NCBI RefSeq assembly: GCF_022354825.1
Contig: NZ_CP031168.1
Coordinates: forward strand, 5,333,501-5,397,500
DNA from: Paenibacillus sp. H1-7
GTDB lineage: Bacteria; Bacillota; Bacilli; Paenibacillales; NBRC-103111
Reading direction: 5' to 3'
Length of the DNA stretch: 64,000 bases
Shown: piece after piece, positions 43,962 to 51,973 of the stretch
Position numbering within the stretch: position 1 is the first letter of the stretch
How the letters are laid out: each line of letters begins with the position of its first letter
Notes under the pieces: generated by a model
Seen by the model: the letters and a program-made list of their open reading frames with translations, nothing else
What the model was told of the DNA's origin: nothing
Database searches by the model: none
Translations under genes and position numbers: made by a program

Positions 43962-44648
43962 CTATATCGTCCCCCCATGATCATTAATCACCTTCAGCAG
44001 TCTATTTTGCGAGTCTTCCAAGTGCAAACGGATGACTTTGCGGATTTCTTCAATGGTTCCGTTCTTCATGGCATCGATGATTTCTTCATGCTGCGCCTGT
44101 GCCGCTCTCGCCATATCCGGGGTAACAATGGAAGATTTCATCGTAATGTAACGGTAGTCCATCAGCTTCAAGTAAATATCGATATTTTTTTGATTTTGGC
44201 CGATTTTCATAAATTCGATATGAAAGGCCATGTTGAAATCCGCCGATAAATAGTCACGGACTTGATCCGCATCGATCAATTGCGAGGAACGAAGCAGTAT
44301 ATTCTCCATATTCGCAATCGCAGTTTGCCTTACGCCAGGATCCACATTCGCCAGCTTCTCGATCACCCAAAATTCGAGCATGAGCCGTGTATCCATAATG
44401 TCCATAATGTCCTGCGGGTTAATCGCTACGACGAACGTACCCACTTTGGACACGGTTTTCACAAGACCTTCCATTTCCAGGCGATTCAGCGCGTCGCGCA
44501 CCGGGGTACGGCTAACGCCAAGCTTATCAGCCAAATCCGGGATCGAGATTTTTTCATTCGGAGTGAACTGGCGGCGTATAATTTGATTTTTCAATATGCT
44601 GTACGTTTTGTCCCATAGGTTGGATGTATCGATTTTTGGCAATTCCAT
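43962..44648 (-). CDS. GntR-family regulator, FadR/FCD type
   Basis: A 228-residue regulator. The winged helix is at residues ~10-75 (I-L-K-N-Q-I-I-R-R-Q-F-T-P-N-E-K-I-S-I-P, ADKLGVSRTPVRDALNRLEMEGLV), followed by an all-helical FCD ligand domain (D-T-R-L-M-L-E-F-W-V; D-F-N-M-A-F-H-I-E-F-M; the Asp and three His positions of the metal site are partly visible, D in DYLSADFNMAFH and H in AQHEEIIDAM, IRLHLEDS). FCD regulators commonly respond to sugar acids. It follows the DapA-family aldolase by 54 bases, and the palindrome upstream of that gene is the likely operator. Confidence 0.9.
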   Translation of the reverse strand: MELPKIDTSNLWDKTYSILKNQIIRRQFTPNEKISIPDLADKLGVSRTPVRDALNRLEMEGLVKTVSKVGTFVVAINPQDIMDIMDTRLMLEFWVIEKLANVDPGVRQTAIANMENILLRSSQLIDADQVRDYLSADFNMAFHIEFMKIGQNQKNIDIYLKLMDYRYITMKSSIVTPDMARAAQAQHEEIIDAMKNGTIEEIRKVIRLHLEDSQNRLLKVINDHGGTI

Positions 44649-44669
44649 CGTAGTTCACACCTTCTGTTT

Positions 44670-44684
44670 TATTGCAATTGTAAT
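44670..44684. promoter_or_regulatory. Near-palindrome upstream of the GntR gene
   Basis: ATTGCAATTGTAAT is a near-perfect palindrome around CAATTG, lying about 22 bases before the GntR start and next to a TATAAT on the minus strand (44692-44687). A possible secondary promoter or operator; weak evidence. Confidence 0.25.
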
Positions 44685-44702
44685 TCATTATACCTTATTT
44701 TC

Positions 44703-45611
44703 TCAAGAGATGCTCTCCGCATGAAGAAGGCCATTGTTAATGTAATTGTCAATTATGCGAACCAGCTCCGCTCTTTCGGTCCCGGTAATCGGGCTGACCG
44801 GCGAACGGGGAGGTCCGGCAGGAAATCCGATCAAATTCATCGCTTCTTTGAGTACGGACGGCAGCGTACCCAGCTGGAATGCGTTACGCAAGTCTCGGAG
44901 CACCCTCTGGCTGTTTTCGGCCTGATCATAGTTCCCTTGTTTCCAATGCTCATAGATGGAGACGACAGCTTCGGGGAATACGTTGGCGGTAGCTGCAATA
45001 GCCCCTTTTCCGCCTGCCATCAGCGTGGGAAGTATGAGAGAATCCGTACCGGCAAGCACCGAGAACTCCGGCCCCGACTGCTCAATATATTGCAGGATCG
45101 TATCAAAACTGCCGCTGCTGTCTTTAATGCCGACAATGTTGTCAATGGCCGCTAATTCCGCAACGGTTGCAGGCTTCAAATGGTTGCCCGTACGAGCGGG
45201 GATATTGTACAGAACGATCGGCAAGGAAGTTGCTTCGGCGATACGCCGGTAATGCCCGGACAATTCCTTTTGGGTGAACGTTAAGAAAAACGGTGTAATC
45301 ACCGACAACGCATCGGCTCCGATGTCTTCCATCTTTCGGGCTAGCCGCACGGTCTCATCGGTCGAAATCTGCCCCACGCCAACGTATACCGGAACGCGCC
45401 CCTTCACTTCGTCTACAATGATCTCGGCTACCCGTACTTTTTCCTCAAAGGTCAGCGAAAAAAATTCTCCGTTGGTCCCGAGGCAAAACAGCCCGTGAGC
45501 GCCTGCTGCAAGCAGCTTGGTTACCAGATGCCGCAGTGCGGATTCGTTCAAATCCTGGTTGCTGTAAAACGGAGTAATCATAGCTGGTATGATCCCATTA
45601 GGTTGGAACAT
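44703..45611 (-). CDS. DapA / N-acetylneuraminate-lyase family aldolase (second copy)
   Basis: A 302-residue class I aldolase-fold protein with standard motifs: GTNGE at residues 46-50, Tyr135 in VLYNIPARTG and Schiff-base Lys163 in VGIKDSSG. It is more conventional than the copy at 6917. Regulation by a GntR/FCD protein next to it points to a sugar-acid pathway, not lysine synthesis: for example cleavage of a 2-keto-3-deoxy acid to pyruvate and an aldehyde, or dehydration to a 2,5-dioxo acid. The start has AAAGGGGAA. A perfect palindrome lies 58 bases before the start. Confidence 0.88.
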   Translation of the reverse strand: MFQPNGIIPAMITPFYSNQDLNESALRHLVTKLLAAGAHGLFCLGTNGEFFSLTFEEKVRVAEIIVDEVKGRVPVYVGVGQISTDETVRLARKMEDIGADALSVITPFFLTFTQKELSGHYRRIAEATSLPIVLYNIPARTGNHLKPATVAELAAIDNIVGIKDSSGSFDTILQYIEQSGPEFSVLAGTDSLILPTLMAGGKGAIAATANVFPEAVVSIYEHWKQGNYDQAENSQRVLRDLRNAFQLGTLPSVLKEAMNLIGFPAGPPRSPVSPITGTERAELVRIIDNYINNGLLHAESIS

Positions 45612-45652
45612 TGAATTCCCCTTTCAGTTTCGAAAAATGTAGTCTTATCCCT

Positions 45653-45658
45653 ATCATA
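45653..45658 (-). promoter_or_regulatory. Probable -10 box of the aldolase-GntR unit
   Basis: TATGAT on the minus strand lies about 40 bases before the aldolase start. The palindrome at 45669-45690 covers the place where the -35 would be, a layout expected of a repressor that blocks RNA polymerase. No good -35 match is seen. Confidence 0.35.
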
Positions 45659-45668
45659 TCGTATAATT

Positions 45669-45690
45669 AACATGTTGTATACAACATGTT
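45669..45690. promoter_or_regulatory. Perfect 22-bp palindromic operator (GntR/FCD type)
   Basis: AACATGTTGTA followed by its exact reverse complement. The core TTGTATACAA is the TGTATACA type of site bound by many FCD-GntR regulators. It is directly upstream of the aldolase-GntR unit and is the best-defined operator in the window. Confidence 0.75.
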
Positions 45691-45729
45691 TGATAATTTA
45701 TTGCTTTTTTACTTTAAACTATCTCATTT

Positions 45730-46683
45730 TTAATACTGCTTTTCCAAATCAACCAGGTTTGCAGACAGCTCGCGCTCCTCGATATAATTCTGAAGATTTC
45801 GTGCAAAAATCTCAAAAGCCCGTTCGTTGTACACCGTCGTCAATCCTGCGTTATGCGGGGTTATGATCACTTGCTCCAGCTCCCACAACGGGTGATCTGC
45901 AGGAAGCGGCTCCTGTTCGAACACGTCCAGACCGGCGCCGGCGATGCAGCCCGATTTCAAAGCATCCAGAAGCGCCTCTGTATCCGCCGTTCCCCCTCGT
46001 CCCATGTTGATAAAATAAGCCGAAGGCTTCATTGCCTCAAACTCGGCCTTGCGGAACAAATGCCTCGTTTCGGTGGTTAACGGCAGCGTTACGATAACAT
46101 AATCGCTCTCCGCCAATACTTCATGCAGCCCCTGCAGGTCATACATCCGATCCACAAAAGGAGACGGCTCTCCCGAACGCCGAACGCCAAGCACACGCAT
46201 ATGGAATGCCTTGGCCAGTCTGGCGGTTTCTTCACCGATCGCTCCTACCCCAATGATCCCCATCGTTATCCCGTGGATTTCGCCCAGGGATCCAGGATTG
46301 CTCCACTGCTTATTTATTTGCTTACGGATGGATACATGGAGCTTCCGCGTCAAAGAAAGCATCATCGCAAAGATCGTTTCCGATATCGGGTACGCATGCA
46401 CACCGCTCACGCTGGTTAACAGCACTCCTTTATCGGCAAAAGCTTGAAGAGGCAGCCAATCGACTCCGGCTCCCCAGCATTGCACCCACCGGAGCTTCGC
46501 TTCCGGCAGCAGACATTCCTGTGCCGCCGTATCGTTCCATCCGGCCACGATTTCGGCATCCCGCAGATGAGGCTGCCAAAGCTCTTTCTCTTTGCCCTGG
46601 ATAATGCGCCATCCCGGGGCTAATGAATCGAGTCTCTCCCTTTGTTCGGACGATAAGCCGTGCATAATGATCATCGTTCGCAT
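45730..46683 (-). CDS. D-2-hydroxyacid dehydrogenase (glyoxylate/hydroxypyruvate reductase-like)
   Basis: A protein of about 317 residues (start 46683 chosen for the GGGAGTGA before it; 46707 also possible). The NAD-binding motif is GIIGVGAIGEETARLAKAF; catalytic residues lie in FINMGRGGTAD (Arg) and DVFEQEPLPADHPLW (Glu), with the His in IITPHNAGLT. Enzymes of this family reduce 2-keto acids such as glyoxylate or hydroxypyruvate. The RuBisCO-like transcarboxylase route of apionate breakdown gives glycolate and 3-phosphoglycerate, so a glyoxylate/glycolate role is plausible (inference). It follows the DUF1537 kinase on the same strand. Confidence 0.88.
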   Translation of the reverse strand: MRTMIIMHGLSSEQRERLDSLAPGWRIIQGKEKELWQPHLRDAEIVAGWNDTAAQECLLPEAKLRWVQCWGAGVDWLPLQAFADKGVLLTSVSGVHAYPISETIFAMMLSLTRKLHVSIRKQINKQWSNPGSLGEIHGITMGIIGVGAIGEETARLAKAFHMRVLGVRRSGEPSPFVDRMYDLQGLHEVLAESDYVIVTLPLTTETRHLFRKAEFEAMKPSAYFINMGRGGTADTEALLDALKSGCIAGAGLDVFEQEPLPADHPLWELEQVIITPHNAGLTTVYNERAFEIFARNLQNYIEERELSANLVDLEKQY

Positions 46684-46787
46684 GTATGTATGGTCACTCC
46701 CTTTCATCGCATCCGCACAGAAAGGCGTATGTCAGACGACACCTTCTTCTATCGTCTGCATGCGCCCCTCCTTTAAAATTAAATGAA

Positions 46788-48218
46788 CTATTCAGTTGAA
46801 AGTGTGCCTGCACGAACATGCTCGAAGAAATTCTCGCTGCCGACTTGGCCTCCCTTCAACACCAGCTCCAAACCGTCGAACAGCGGCTCGTTGGAGTAAG
46901 CCCGGCATAATGGGCCGCCGGGCTCTAATGCAGCCTTGCATTCCAATGCATAGATCCCGAGCTCCCGCGTGACATATCCGGACGTATCCCCGCCGGCTAT
47001 GACGATGCGCGTCAGGCCGGCCTCCGCAACCAATGCTTTGGCCAGCGCGCCCAGCTCGGAGCCAAGCAGACGGCTGCTCTCCTCGGCCTGCAGCCCTTGC
47101 GCTGCAAGCAGCTCCCGCAGCGAACCGATGCTCGCGTCCTGCGGGCCGGCGGCCGAGTACAGGATCACGCTGCGGCCTGCTTGCAGCAGCTCCAGCGTAT
47201 CCTGCCGCAGCTTGGCCCGTGCCTGCGCCGCCTGCTCCGGCTTGAGCAGCTCCTCCACCGGTACGCGAAGCCCCGCGAACCCGGCCTGCATCGCCCGCTC
47301 GATCTGCTTCTCGGTCACCGGCGAGCAGCTTCCCGAGACGACAAGCAGCTTGTCGGCAGCTTCCGCCTTTGCTGCTGCAGCTTGAGCGGCCGGCAGGAGA
47401 CCCTCCTGCCGCCATACGGCGCTCAGCGCATACTCGACTCCCGAGGAGCCGATGACGAACAAGCCTTCACCCCCTGCTGCTTCCTCCCAAATGAGTCGTC
47501 CCGCAGCCTCCAGCCGCTTGTCGTCAAGCACGTCAAACAGGACGAGCTCCGGCTGTTCTTCCTTTACTATCGTGTCCAGCCGCTGCCTTAAGGCATCGGG
47601 CTGCCCGTCCAGAGCCACAATATCGAGAAGCGACATTCGCATGCTGGTCTGCTGCCGCAAATGCGCCCGGAGGTCCGATTCCGCCATCGGCGTCACCGGA
47701 TGCCTTGACATCGTAGGGTGGCGGTCCAGCCGGTACACTTCGCTGCCTGCCCCGGCATAGTGATGTCCGAACACGGTATATCGCCGCAAATAAGGCACGC
47801 CGACCAGCATCGGAATGAAGCGGCCCTGATCCGGTCCGCTGAATACTTCACGGCCGATTTCGGCCGCTTTGCCGATACTGCCGAGCTTCGGCGAAGAATC
47901 GAAGGTCGAGCATATTTTATAATGCACGACTGCTGCTCCCGCCGACCGGAGCGTTTCCAGTATAGGGCGAAGCTCTCCCTCCATCGCTTCCGGCGATAGG
48001 GAACGGCCGACTCCCGCTACGCCGAAGCAGTCCGCGTCGCGAAACGCCCCGTTCAGCAGCCCGGGCTCAGGCGGCTCCAGAAACAGGATCGTACGCAGAC
48101 CGGCACGGAACAATGCCTCAAGAACGTCCGTCGAGCCTGTGAAATCGTCTCCGTAATAACACAGCAGCCGTTTTGGCATTCGGGCATCACCGGCAACAGC
48201 AGATCGGTCATCCGGCAT
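46788..48218 (-). CDS. DUF1537 (four-carbon acid sugar kinase family) kinase, OiaK-like
   Basis: A 476-residue two-domain kinase. The N-terminal substrate domain opens LLCYYGDDFTGSTDVLEALF, the D-D-x-T-G motif of the family in the form Y-G-D-D-F-T-G-S-T-D. The C-terminal nucleotide-binding domain has RIVIAGGDTSGYVTREL. Known members phosphorylate D-threonate, D-erythronate, L-threonate and 3-oxo-isoapionate; the last (OiaK) are partners of RuBisCO-like proteins. Here the gene starts six bases after the RuBisCO-like gene, which strongly favours the OiaK role. DNA composition is visibly higher in G+C than that of genes such as 15920. The exact substrate is inference. Confidence 0.85.
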   Translation of the reverse strand: MPDDRSAVAGDARMPKRLLCYYGDDFTGSTDVLEALFRAGLRTILFLEPPEPGLLNGAFRDADCFGVAGVGRSLSPEAMEGELRPILETLRSAGAAVVHYKICSTFDSSPKLGSIGKAAEIGREVFSGPDQGRFIPMLVGVPYLRRYTVFGHHYAGAGSEVYRLDRHPTMSRHPVTPMAESDLRAHLRQQTSMRMSLLDIVALDGQPDALRQRLDTIVKEEQPELVLFDVLDDKRLEAAGRLIWEEAAGGEGLFVIGSSGVEYALSAVWRQEGLLPAAQAAAAKAEAADKLLVVSGSCSPVTEKQIERAMQAGFAGLRVPVEELLKPEQAAQARAKLRQDTLELLQAGRSVILYSAAGPQDASIGSLRELLAAQGLQAEESSRLLGSELGALAKALVAEAGLTRIVIAGGDTSGYVTRELGIYALECKAALEPGGPLCRAYSNEPLFDGLELVLKGGQVGSENFFEHVRAGTLSTE

Positions 48219-48224
48219 GCTTAT

Positions 48225-49484
48225 TCAGCCCCTCCCGTATTTCTGCATCGCTCCGGCCAGCTCCGGGTGCCGCACAGCGTATTCATGCAATGGGATGCCC
48301 CGCACAGCTGCCTCCCAGCCCTGTTTCATGCTTGCAAAGCCTGCCGCCGGACCATCCGGATGCGCCAGCATGCCGCCGCCGGCCAAGTGCATGACATCGA
48401 CGGTCTTCGTAGCTTCGTACGTCGCCGGCGCTGTACCCGCCCATTGGGCCGACGATACGACCGGCATTGTGCCGTACCCGCCGAAGAGCGGTGCCGTGCA
48501 AGCTTGAATCGAGCGGACGACGGATTCGTCGGTTTCATAAAACTTGCTGTTCAGCCCGTTGACATGCAGCTGATCTGCGCCCGCCAAACGGCACAGCTTC
48601 TGGTACGCTGTGAATTCGATGCCCAGCTGCGGGCAGCGGGTGAGCATCCCCCACTGGTTGCGGTGGCCGTGAATCGGCACCTCGCTGTACCGGTTCAAGG
48701 CGGCGAGTCCCGGCAGCCCGATGCTCAGGATGCTTACCATCACACAGGTGCCGCCCGCTTGCACGACCAGATCGTGATTGCGGCGCAGCTCATCATATTC
48801 TCCCGTGATATTGAAAGCGTACATCAGCTTGCGCCCGGTTGTCTCCGCAGCGCGATGCACCGCATCCATGACGGCCGCTACCTTTTGCTTGAGCGGCGCA
48901 TAAGGCGGATTGGCGTTCAGCTCGTCGTCCTTGATGAAATCGAGGCCTGACAGTGCCAGCTTGTATACAAGGTCAGCCAGCTCATCCGTCGCCAGGCCGA
49001 TACTCGGCTTCACGATCGTGCCCAAGATCGGCCGGTCATACACGTTCGTCAGCTTTCGCGTTCCCTCGATACCGAATTTCGGACCGGGATACTTGGCCGC
49101 GAATGCCTCCGGCAGCTCCAGATCCAGCAGACGGAGCCCGGACAGCTCTTGCAGCTCATATAAGTTTCCAGCTACGGCAGACAGAAGATTCGGTATGGAA
49201 GGACCGAAATTGTGCAGCGGAAACGATAGGGTGACACGGCCCCGGCGGTACTGTCCGTCGTGCCCTACAGGCGTTTTCGCGCCGGGCAATGAAGGACGAT
49301 CCGTCTCGTCGAGGGGCTCGATACGTTCTACTCTGGCGCCATGCGCAGCCTTAAGCGCGTCGGTCTCCCCCGGAACGGCGGTAAAGGTGCCGGTTGACTG
49401 TTCCCCGGCAATCACAGCCGCCGCATGCTCCAGGGAATAGGCCGTTTCCACGTAATAGACGGCGGTGACTCGGTCCAGACTCAT
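48225..49484 (-). CDS. RuBisCO-like protein (form IV, OiaX/OiaT-type candidate)
   Basis: A 419-residue RuBisCO-superfamily protein. Retained catalytic features: the G-T-I-V-K-P loop with Lys159 (spinach Lys175), the carbamylated-Lys and metal site L-D-F-I-K-D-D-E with Lys185, Asp187 and Glu188, HGHRNQWG with His residues at 272-274, the loop-6-like G-L-N-S-K-F with Lys314 and the phosphate-binding MHLAGGGMLAHPDG. This is more complete than most enolase-type RLPs (MtnW) and like the 3-oxo-isoapionate-4-phosphate decarboxylase or transcarboxylase group. Not a CO2-fixing RuBisCO by context. It overlaps the racemase-family gene by four bases and precedes the DUF1537 kinase. No methionine-salvage genes are near, which argues against MtnW. 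Confidence 0.88.
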   Translation of the reverse strand: MSLDRVTAVYYVETAYSLEHAAAVIAGEQSTGTFTAVPGETDALKAAHGARVERIEPLDETDRPSLPGAKTPVGHDGQYRRGRVTLSFPLHNFGPSIPNLLSAVAGNLYELQELSGLRLLDLELPEAFAAKYPGPKFGIEGTRKLTNVYDRPILGTIVKPSIGLATDELADLVYKLALSGLDFIKDDELNANPPYAPLKQKVAAVMDAVHRAAETTGRKLMYAFNITGEYDELRRNHDLVVQAGGTCVMVSILSIGLPGLAALNRYSEVPIHGHRNQWGMLTRCPQLGIEFTAYQKLCRLAGADQLHVNGLNSKFYETDESVVRSIQACTAPLFGGYGTMPVVSSAQWAGTAPATYEATKTVDVMHLAGGGMLAHPDGPAAGFASMKQGWEAAVRGIPLHEYAVRHPELAGAMQKYGRG

Positions 49485-50164
49485 AGCTTAACTCCTCCGG
49501 CCGCGTCCAACTGCTCAAGCACCGCTTTCACTTGCTCTACTCCAAGCCGTGGAGAAGAGAGTACCGGCTTGCCCGTAGCGTCGGCCAGCGTCTTCTCCAT
49601 CCGGGCCATCGAGCCTTGAGCCAATACGATGGCGTCGGCTTCGCCGGCTGTCCGTTTGGCCGTCTCCAGCAGGATCCGGTCATGCTCATCCGGCCGGCCG
49701 GACACCAGAGCGTCGAACGCTCCCTCGGCCAATCCGTTCACAAGCTGCACCTGCCGGCCGCACGCATCCGCATGCTTGCGGATCAGCCGCATAGTCGGCT
49801 CCAGAGTTGACGGAAGCGTTGCCAGCACGGCAATCCGCTCATACCGGTTTACCGCTTGCTCAGCCATCGCTTCGTCGATCTTCACAATCGGCACGCTGAT
49901 GAGACTCCGCGCTGCATCCGCTACTTCTCCCACAGAGGAGCAAGTGTTCAAAATAACGTCCGCACCGATCTCCTCTCCATGATGATAATACTGCACCAGT
50001 CTGCGCGAGACGGCGGGAGGGACGTGCCCCGCCCGAACCACGTCACCGATCAAGCTATCATCGATGATATTCACCAGACGGCAGTCCGGCAGCAGCTCCT
50101 GGAACACCGCTTTCAACGGTTCGGACAAGCCCTGGCCGGTATATACGGCAACGACCGTTTTCAT
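49481..50164 (-). CDS. Asp/Glu/hydantoin racemase-superfamily protein with a single catalytic Cys
   Basis: A 227-residue protein with the racemase motif NTCSSVGE (Cys75). The second catalytic Cys of true racemases is missing: the matching place reads IVLAQGSMARM (Ser185). Single-Cys members of this superfamily include decarboxylases and isomerases (for example arylmalonate decarboxylase, though that keeps the other Cys), so a two-base racemase is unlikely. It overlaps the RuBisCO-like gene by four bases, so it probably handles the same substrate or a close relative, e.g. an isomerisation or decarboxylation of an apionate intermediate. That role is inference. Confidence 0.82.
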   Translation of the reverse strand: MKTVVAVYTGQGLSEPLKAVFQELLPDCRLVNIIDDSLIGDVVRAGHVPPAVSRRLVQYYHHGEEIGADVILNTCSSVGEVADAARSLISVPIVKIDEAMAEQAVNRYERIAVLATLPSTLEPTMRLIRKHADACGRQVQLVNGLAEGAFDALVSGRPDEHDRILLETAKRTAGEADAIVLAQGSMARMEKTLADATGKPVLSSPRLGVEQVKAVLEQLDAAGGVKL

Positions 50165-50182
50165 AAGCTCATTCTCCCTTCG

Positions 50183-51907
50183 TTACCACACGAACTCTTT
50201 GTCCAGCCTCCGGTAGCCGCCTTCGCGCATCGGAGCGGTATCGTATACCTTTCGTCCGCTGTATAGCGGCTTCTTCTTCCCCTGAGGCGTGATGCCGACC
50301 ACATCGTCGCCACGCCATTCTGTCTCGAACGTCTGTCCTACGGCGTTCTCGATCGTCTTGCGGAAGCTGAGCGGGAATGTGACGGTAATTTTCTCACCGG
50401 CATAAGCCGCGCCAAGCAGCAGAAACTGCTTATTCACCCAGCGGCTCGACTCCCTTCCGCTGCCTTCTATCACTTCCTGGTTCCGTTCCCGGACGAATTT
50501 GATCTTCGTATACCCTGCCCACTCCGGAATCCGGATTTGCAGGCGCTGCACATCCGTATGTACATCAAGCACCACTTTGCCTTCATGCGGCAAATAGCTG
50601 CTGACGTCCAGCCATTTGGAGCCGCGATTGAGCAGGAAGTTCACGCTGACCGTGCCGTCTTTCTCCGTAATCGTGTTGCTCCAGCCCATGAACAGACCGC
50701 GGGTACCTGAACCGAGACAGCAAATCTGCAAATCGCTTGTATGGCCGCGCCCTTCGTTCACGTCACAGACGAAATCGTTCGGTGCCGAATATCCGGCGAA
50801 GGAGCCTCGTGTACGCTCGGCAACTTTGTAGAATGTCTTATGACACGGAGTATCGTTCGACTTATCGTCCGTCTGCTCCACCCAGCTCAGATCGAGCAGC
50901 TGGGATTCCGCCAGATGGTTGCGCAGGAACCGTTCAACGATCCCCCAATACTCGACGTAGCCGCTTTTTGCCAGTGTAATGCCGGTCGCGATCAGGTCAA
51001 CCAGAGAGCACGTCTCATGCTCGTACGCCTGCTCGTGGAGGTCGCCGGGCGTCCAGCCGAACGCCGTACATTTAGTCAGCGCCCAATCGTAGCTTTTCTT
51101 GACCCAGGCAATCATCGCTGCGTTGCCCGTAAATACCCCGAAACGCGCGATCGCGTCGAGCGTTCCGATGCGGGTATGGAAATGGCCGCTCCGGTAAGCC
51201 AGCGAATCGTTAAAGCTGCCGTCCTTGTTAAATACGCCGCTGCGCTCCATGATGAGTGCGGTAAAAAACTCGCACAGCTCATATGCATCCTGGCTGCCGG
51301 TCAGCTCATGGTATTTCAGCAGCGGCATGACTAACCGCCCGCAGAATGCAGCCGGATCGGGAGCCAGCCTCAGCTGAATCCCGTTAGCCGAAGGCCATCC
51401 GGTCTCTTTGTATTCCGAAGCCGGGTAATACCAGACATCCCGCTCCTTCACCGCGATGCGCTTCAACGCAGCCACATGCCGATCCGCCGCCTCCTTCACC
51501 TTCACATCGCGAGTTTCCATGTACCAGGTCGTCAGCGATAAAATAACGGCCCGCTGGTCGATCAGATTCGCATTGGGCTCCCAATTTTGCGTCGGGTTGA
51601 TTTGGCGGTAGCTCATTCCGTCTTCCTTGAAAAAGGAAAGCAGATTGGCGCGGTACCGTTCCTCCACATCCTCTCCGAACGTCTCTCCGGACATATGGCG
51701 GGCAAGAATCAGACCGTCGATCATCCGTCCGTGGGATGAGCCGTAATCCCAATCGCCATGCGTCATAAAAGCCGGCTTGTGCATCAGATCGGCGGCGAAG
51801 AATGGAATATATTGATGGTCGCGGTCTGCCATTCCTATCATCGCATTAATCGCATGTGCCGCCCGTTCTTCAAGCATCAGCGTATCGGGAATGAATCGTG
51901 TTGCCAT
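50183..51907 (-). CDS. GH127-like (DUF1680) cysteine/zinc glycosidase, candidate beta-L-arabinofuranosidase
   Basis: A 574-residue (alpha/alpha)6-barrel plus beta-domain protein. It keeps the zinc-cysteine site of GH127: E298-T-C300 (YEHETCSLVD) and the adjacent pair C396-C397 (DLQICCLGSG), where the last Cys is the nucleophile in HypBA1. The C-terminal beta domain holds RLQIRIPEWAG, also a GH127 feature. The overall sequence is distant from the typical family, so this could be a sister group (GH142/146-like). RG-II contains beta-L-arabinofuranose, which would fit. No signal peptide. It lies between GH78 and the racemase-family gene. Confidence 0.78.
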   Translation of the reverse strand: MATRFIPDTLMLEERAAHAINAMIGMADRDHQYIPFFAADLMHKPAFMTHGDWDYGSSHGRMIDGLILARHMSGETFGEDVEERYRANLLSFFKEDGMSYRQINPTQNWEPNANLIDQRAVILSLTTWYMETRDVKVKEAADRHVAALKRIAVKERDVWYYPASEYKETGWPSANGIQLRLAPDPAAFCGRLVMPLLKYHELTGSQDAYELCEFFTALIMERSGVFNKDGSFNDSLAYRSGHFHTRIGTLDAIARFGVFTGNAAMIAWVKKSYDWALTKCTAFGWTPGDLHEQAYEHETCSLVDLIATGITLAKSGYVEYWGIVERFLRNHLAESQLLDLSWVEQTDDKSNDTPCHKTFYKVAERTRGSFAGYSAPNDFVCDVNEGRGHTSDLQICCLGSGTRGLFMGWSNTITEKDGTVSVNFLLNRGSKWLDVSSYLPHEGKVVLDVHTDVQRLQIRIPEWAGYTKIKFVRERNQEVIEGSGRESSRWVNKQFLLLGAAYAGEKITVTFPLSFRKTIENAVGQTFETEWRGDDVVGITPQGKKKPLYSGRKVYDTAPMREGGYRRLDKEFVW

Positions 51908-51930
51908 TGGATCTCCTCCTATGAACCGGC

Positions 51931-51966
51931 GCTGACGATCTGGACAGATTCATGCCGATCGTCAGC
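51931..51966. repeat. Inverted repeat between the GH78 and GH127-like genes
   Basis: GCTGACGATC (51931-51940) and GATCGTCAGC (51957-51966) form a perfect 10-bp stem with a 16-base loop. A T tract follows only on the plus strand, so on the transcribed minus strand it probably acts as a stabilising or processing hairpin, not a terminator. Confidence 0.55.
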
Positions 51967-51973
51967 ACCCTTT

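Noticed and set aside
46792..47415. A Gly/Ala/Arg-rich 207-codon minus-strand frame inside the DUF1537 gene
   Set aside because: Frame-shifted reading of GC-rich codons; the kinase motifs are in the other frame.
48958..48970. TTGTATACAA-like palindrome similar to the GntR operator core
   Set aside because: It lies inside the RuBisCO-like coding sequence (codons for L-V-Y-K) and lacks the outer arms.
48225..49484. CO2-fixing RuBisCO or methionine-salvage MtnW
   Set aside because: No phosphoribulokinase or methionine-salvage genes are near; context is a sugar-acid kinase.
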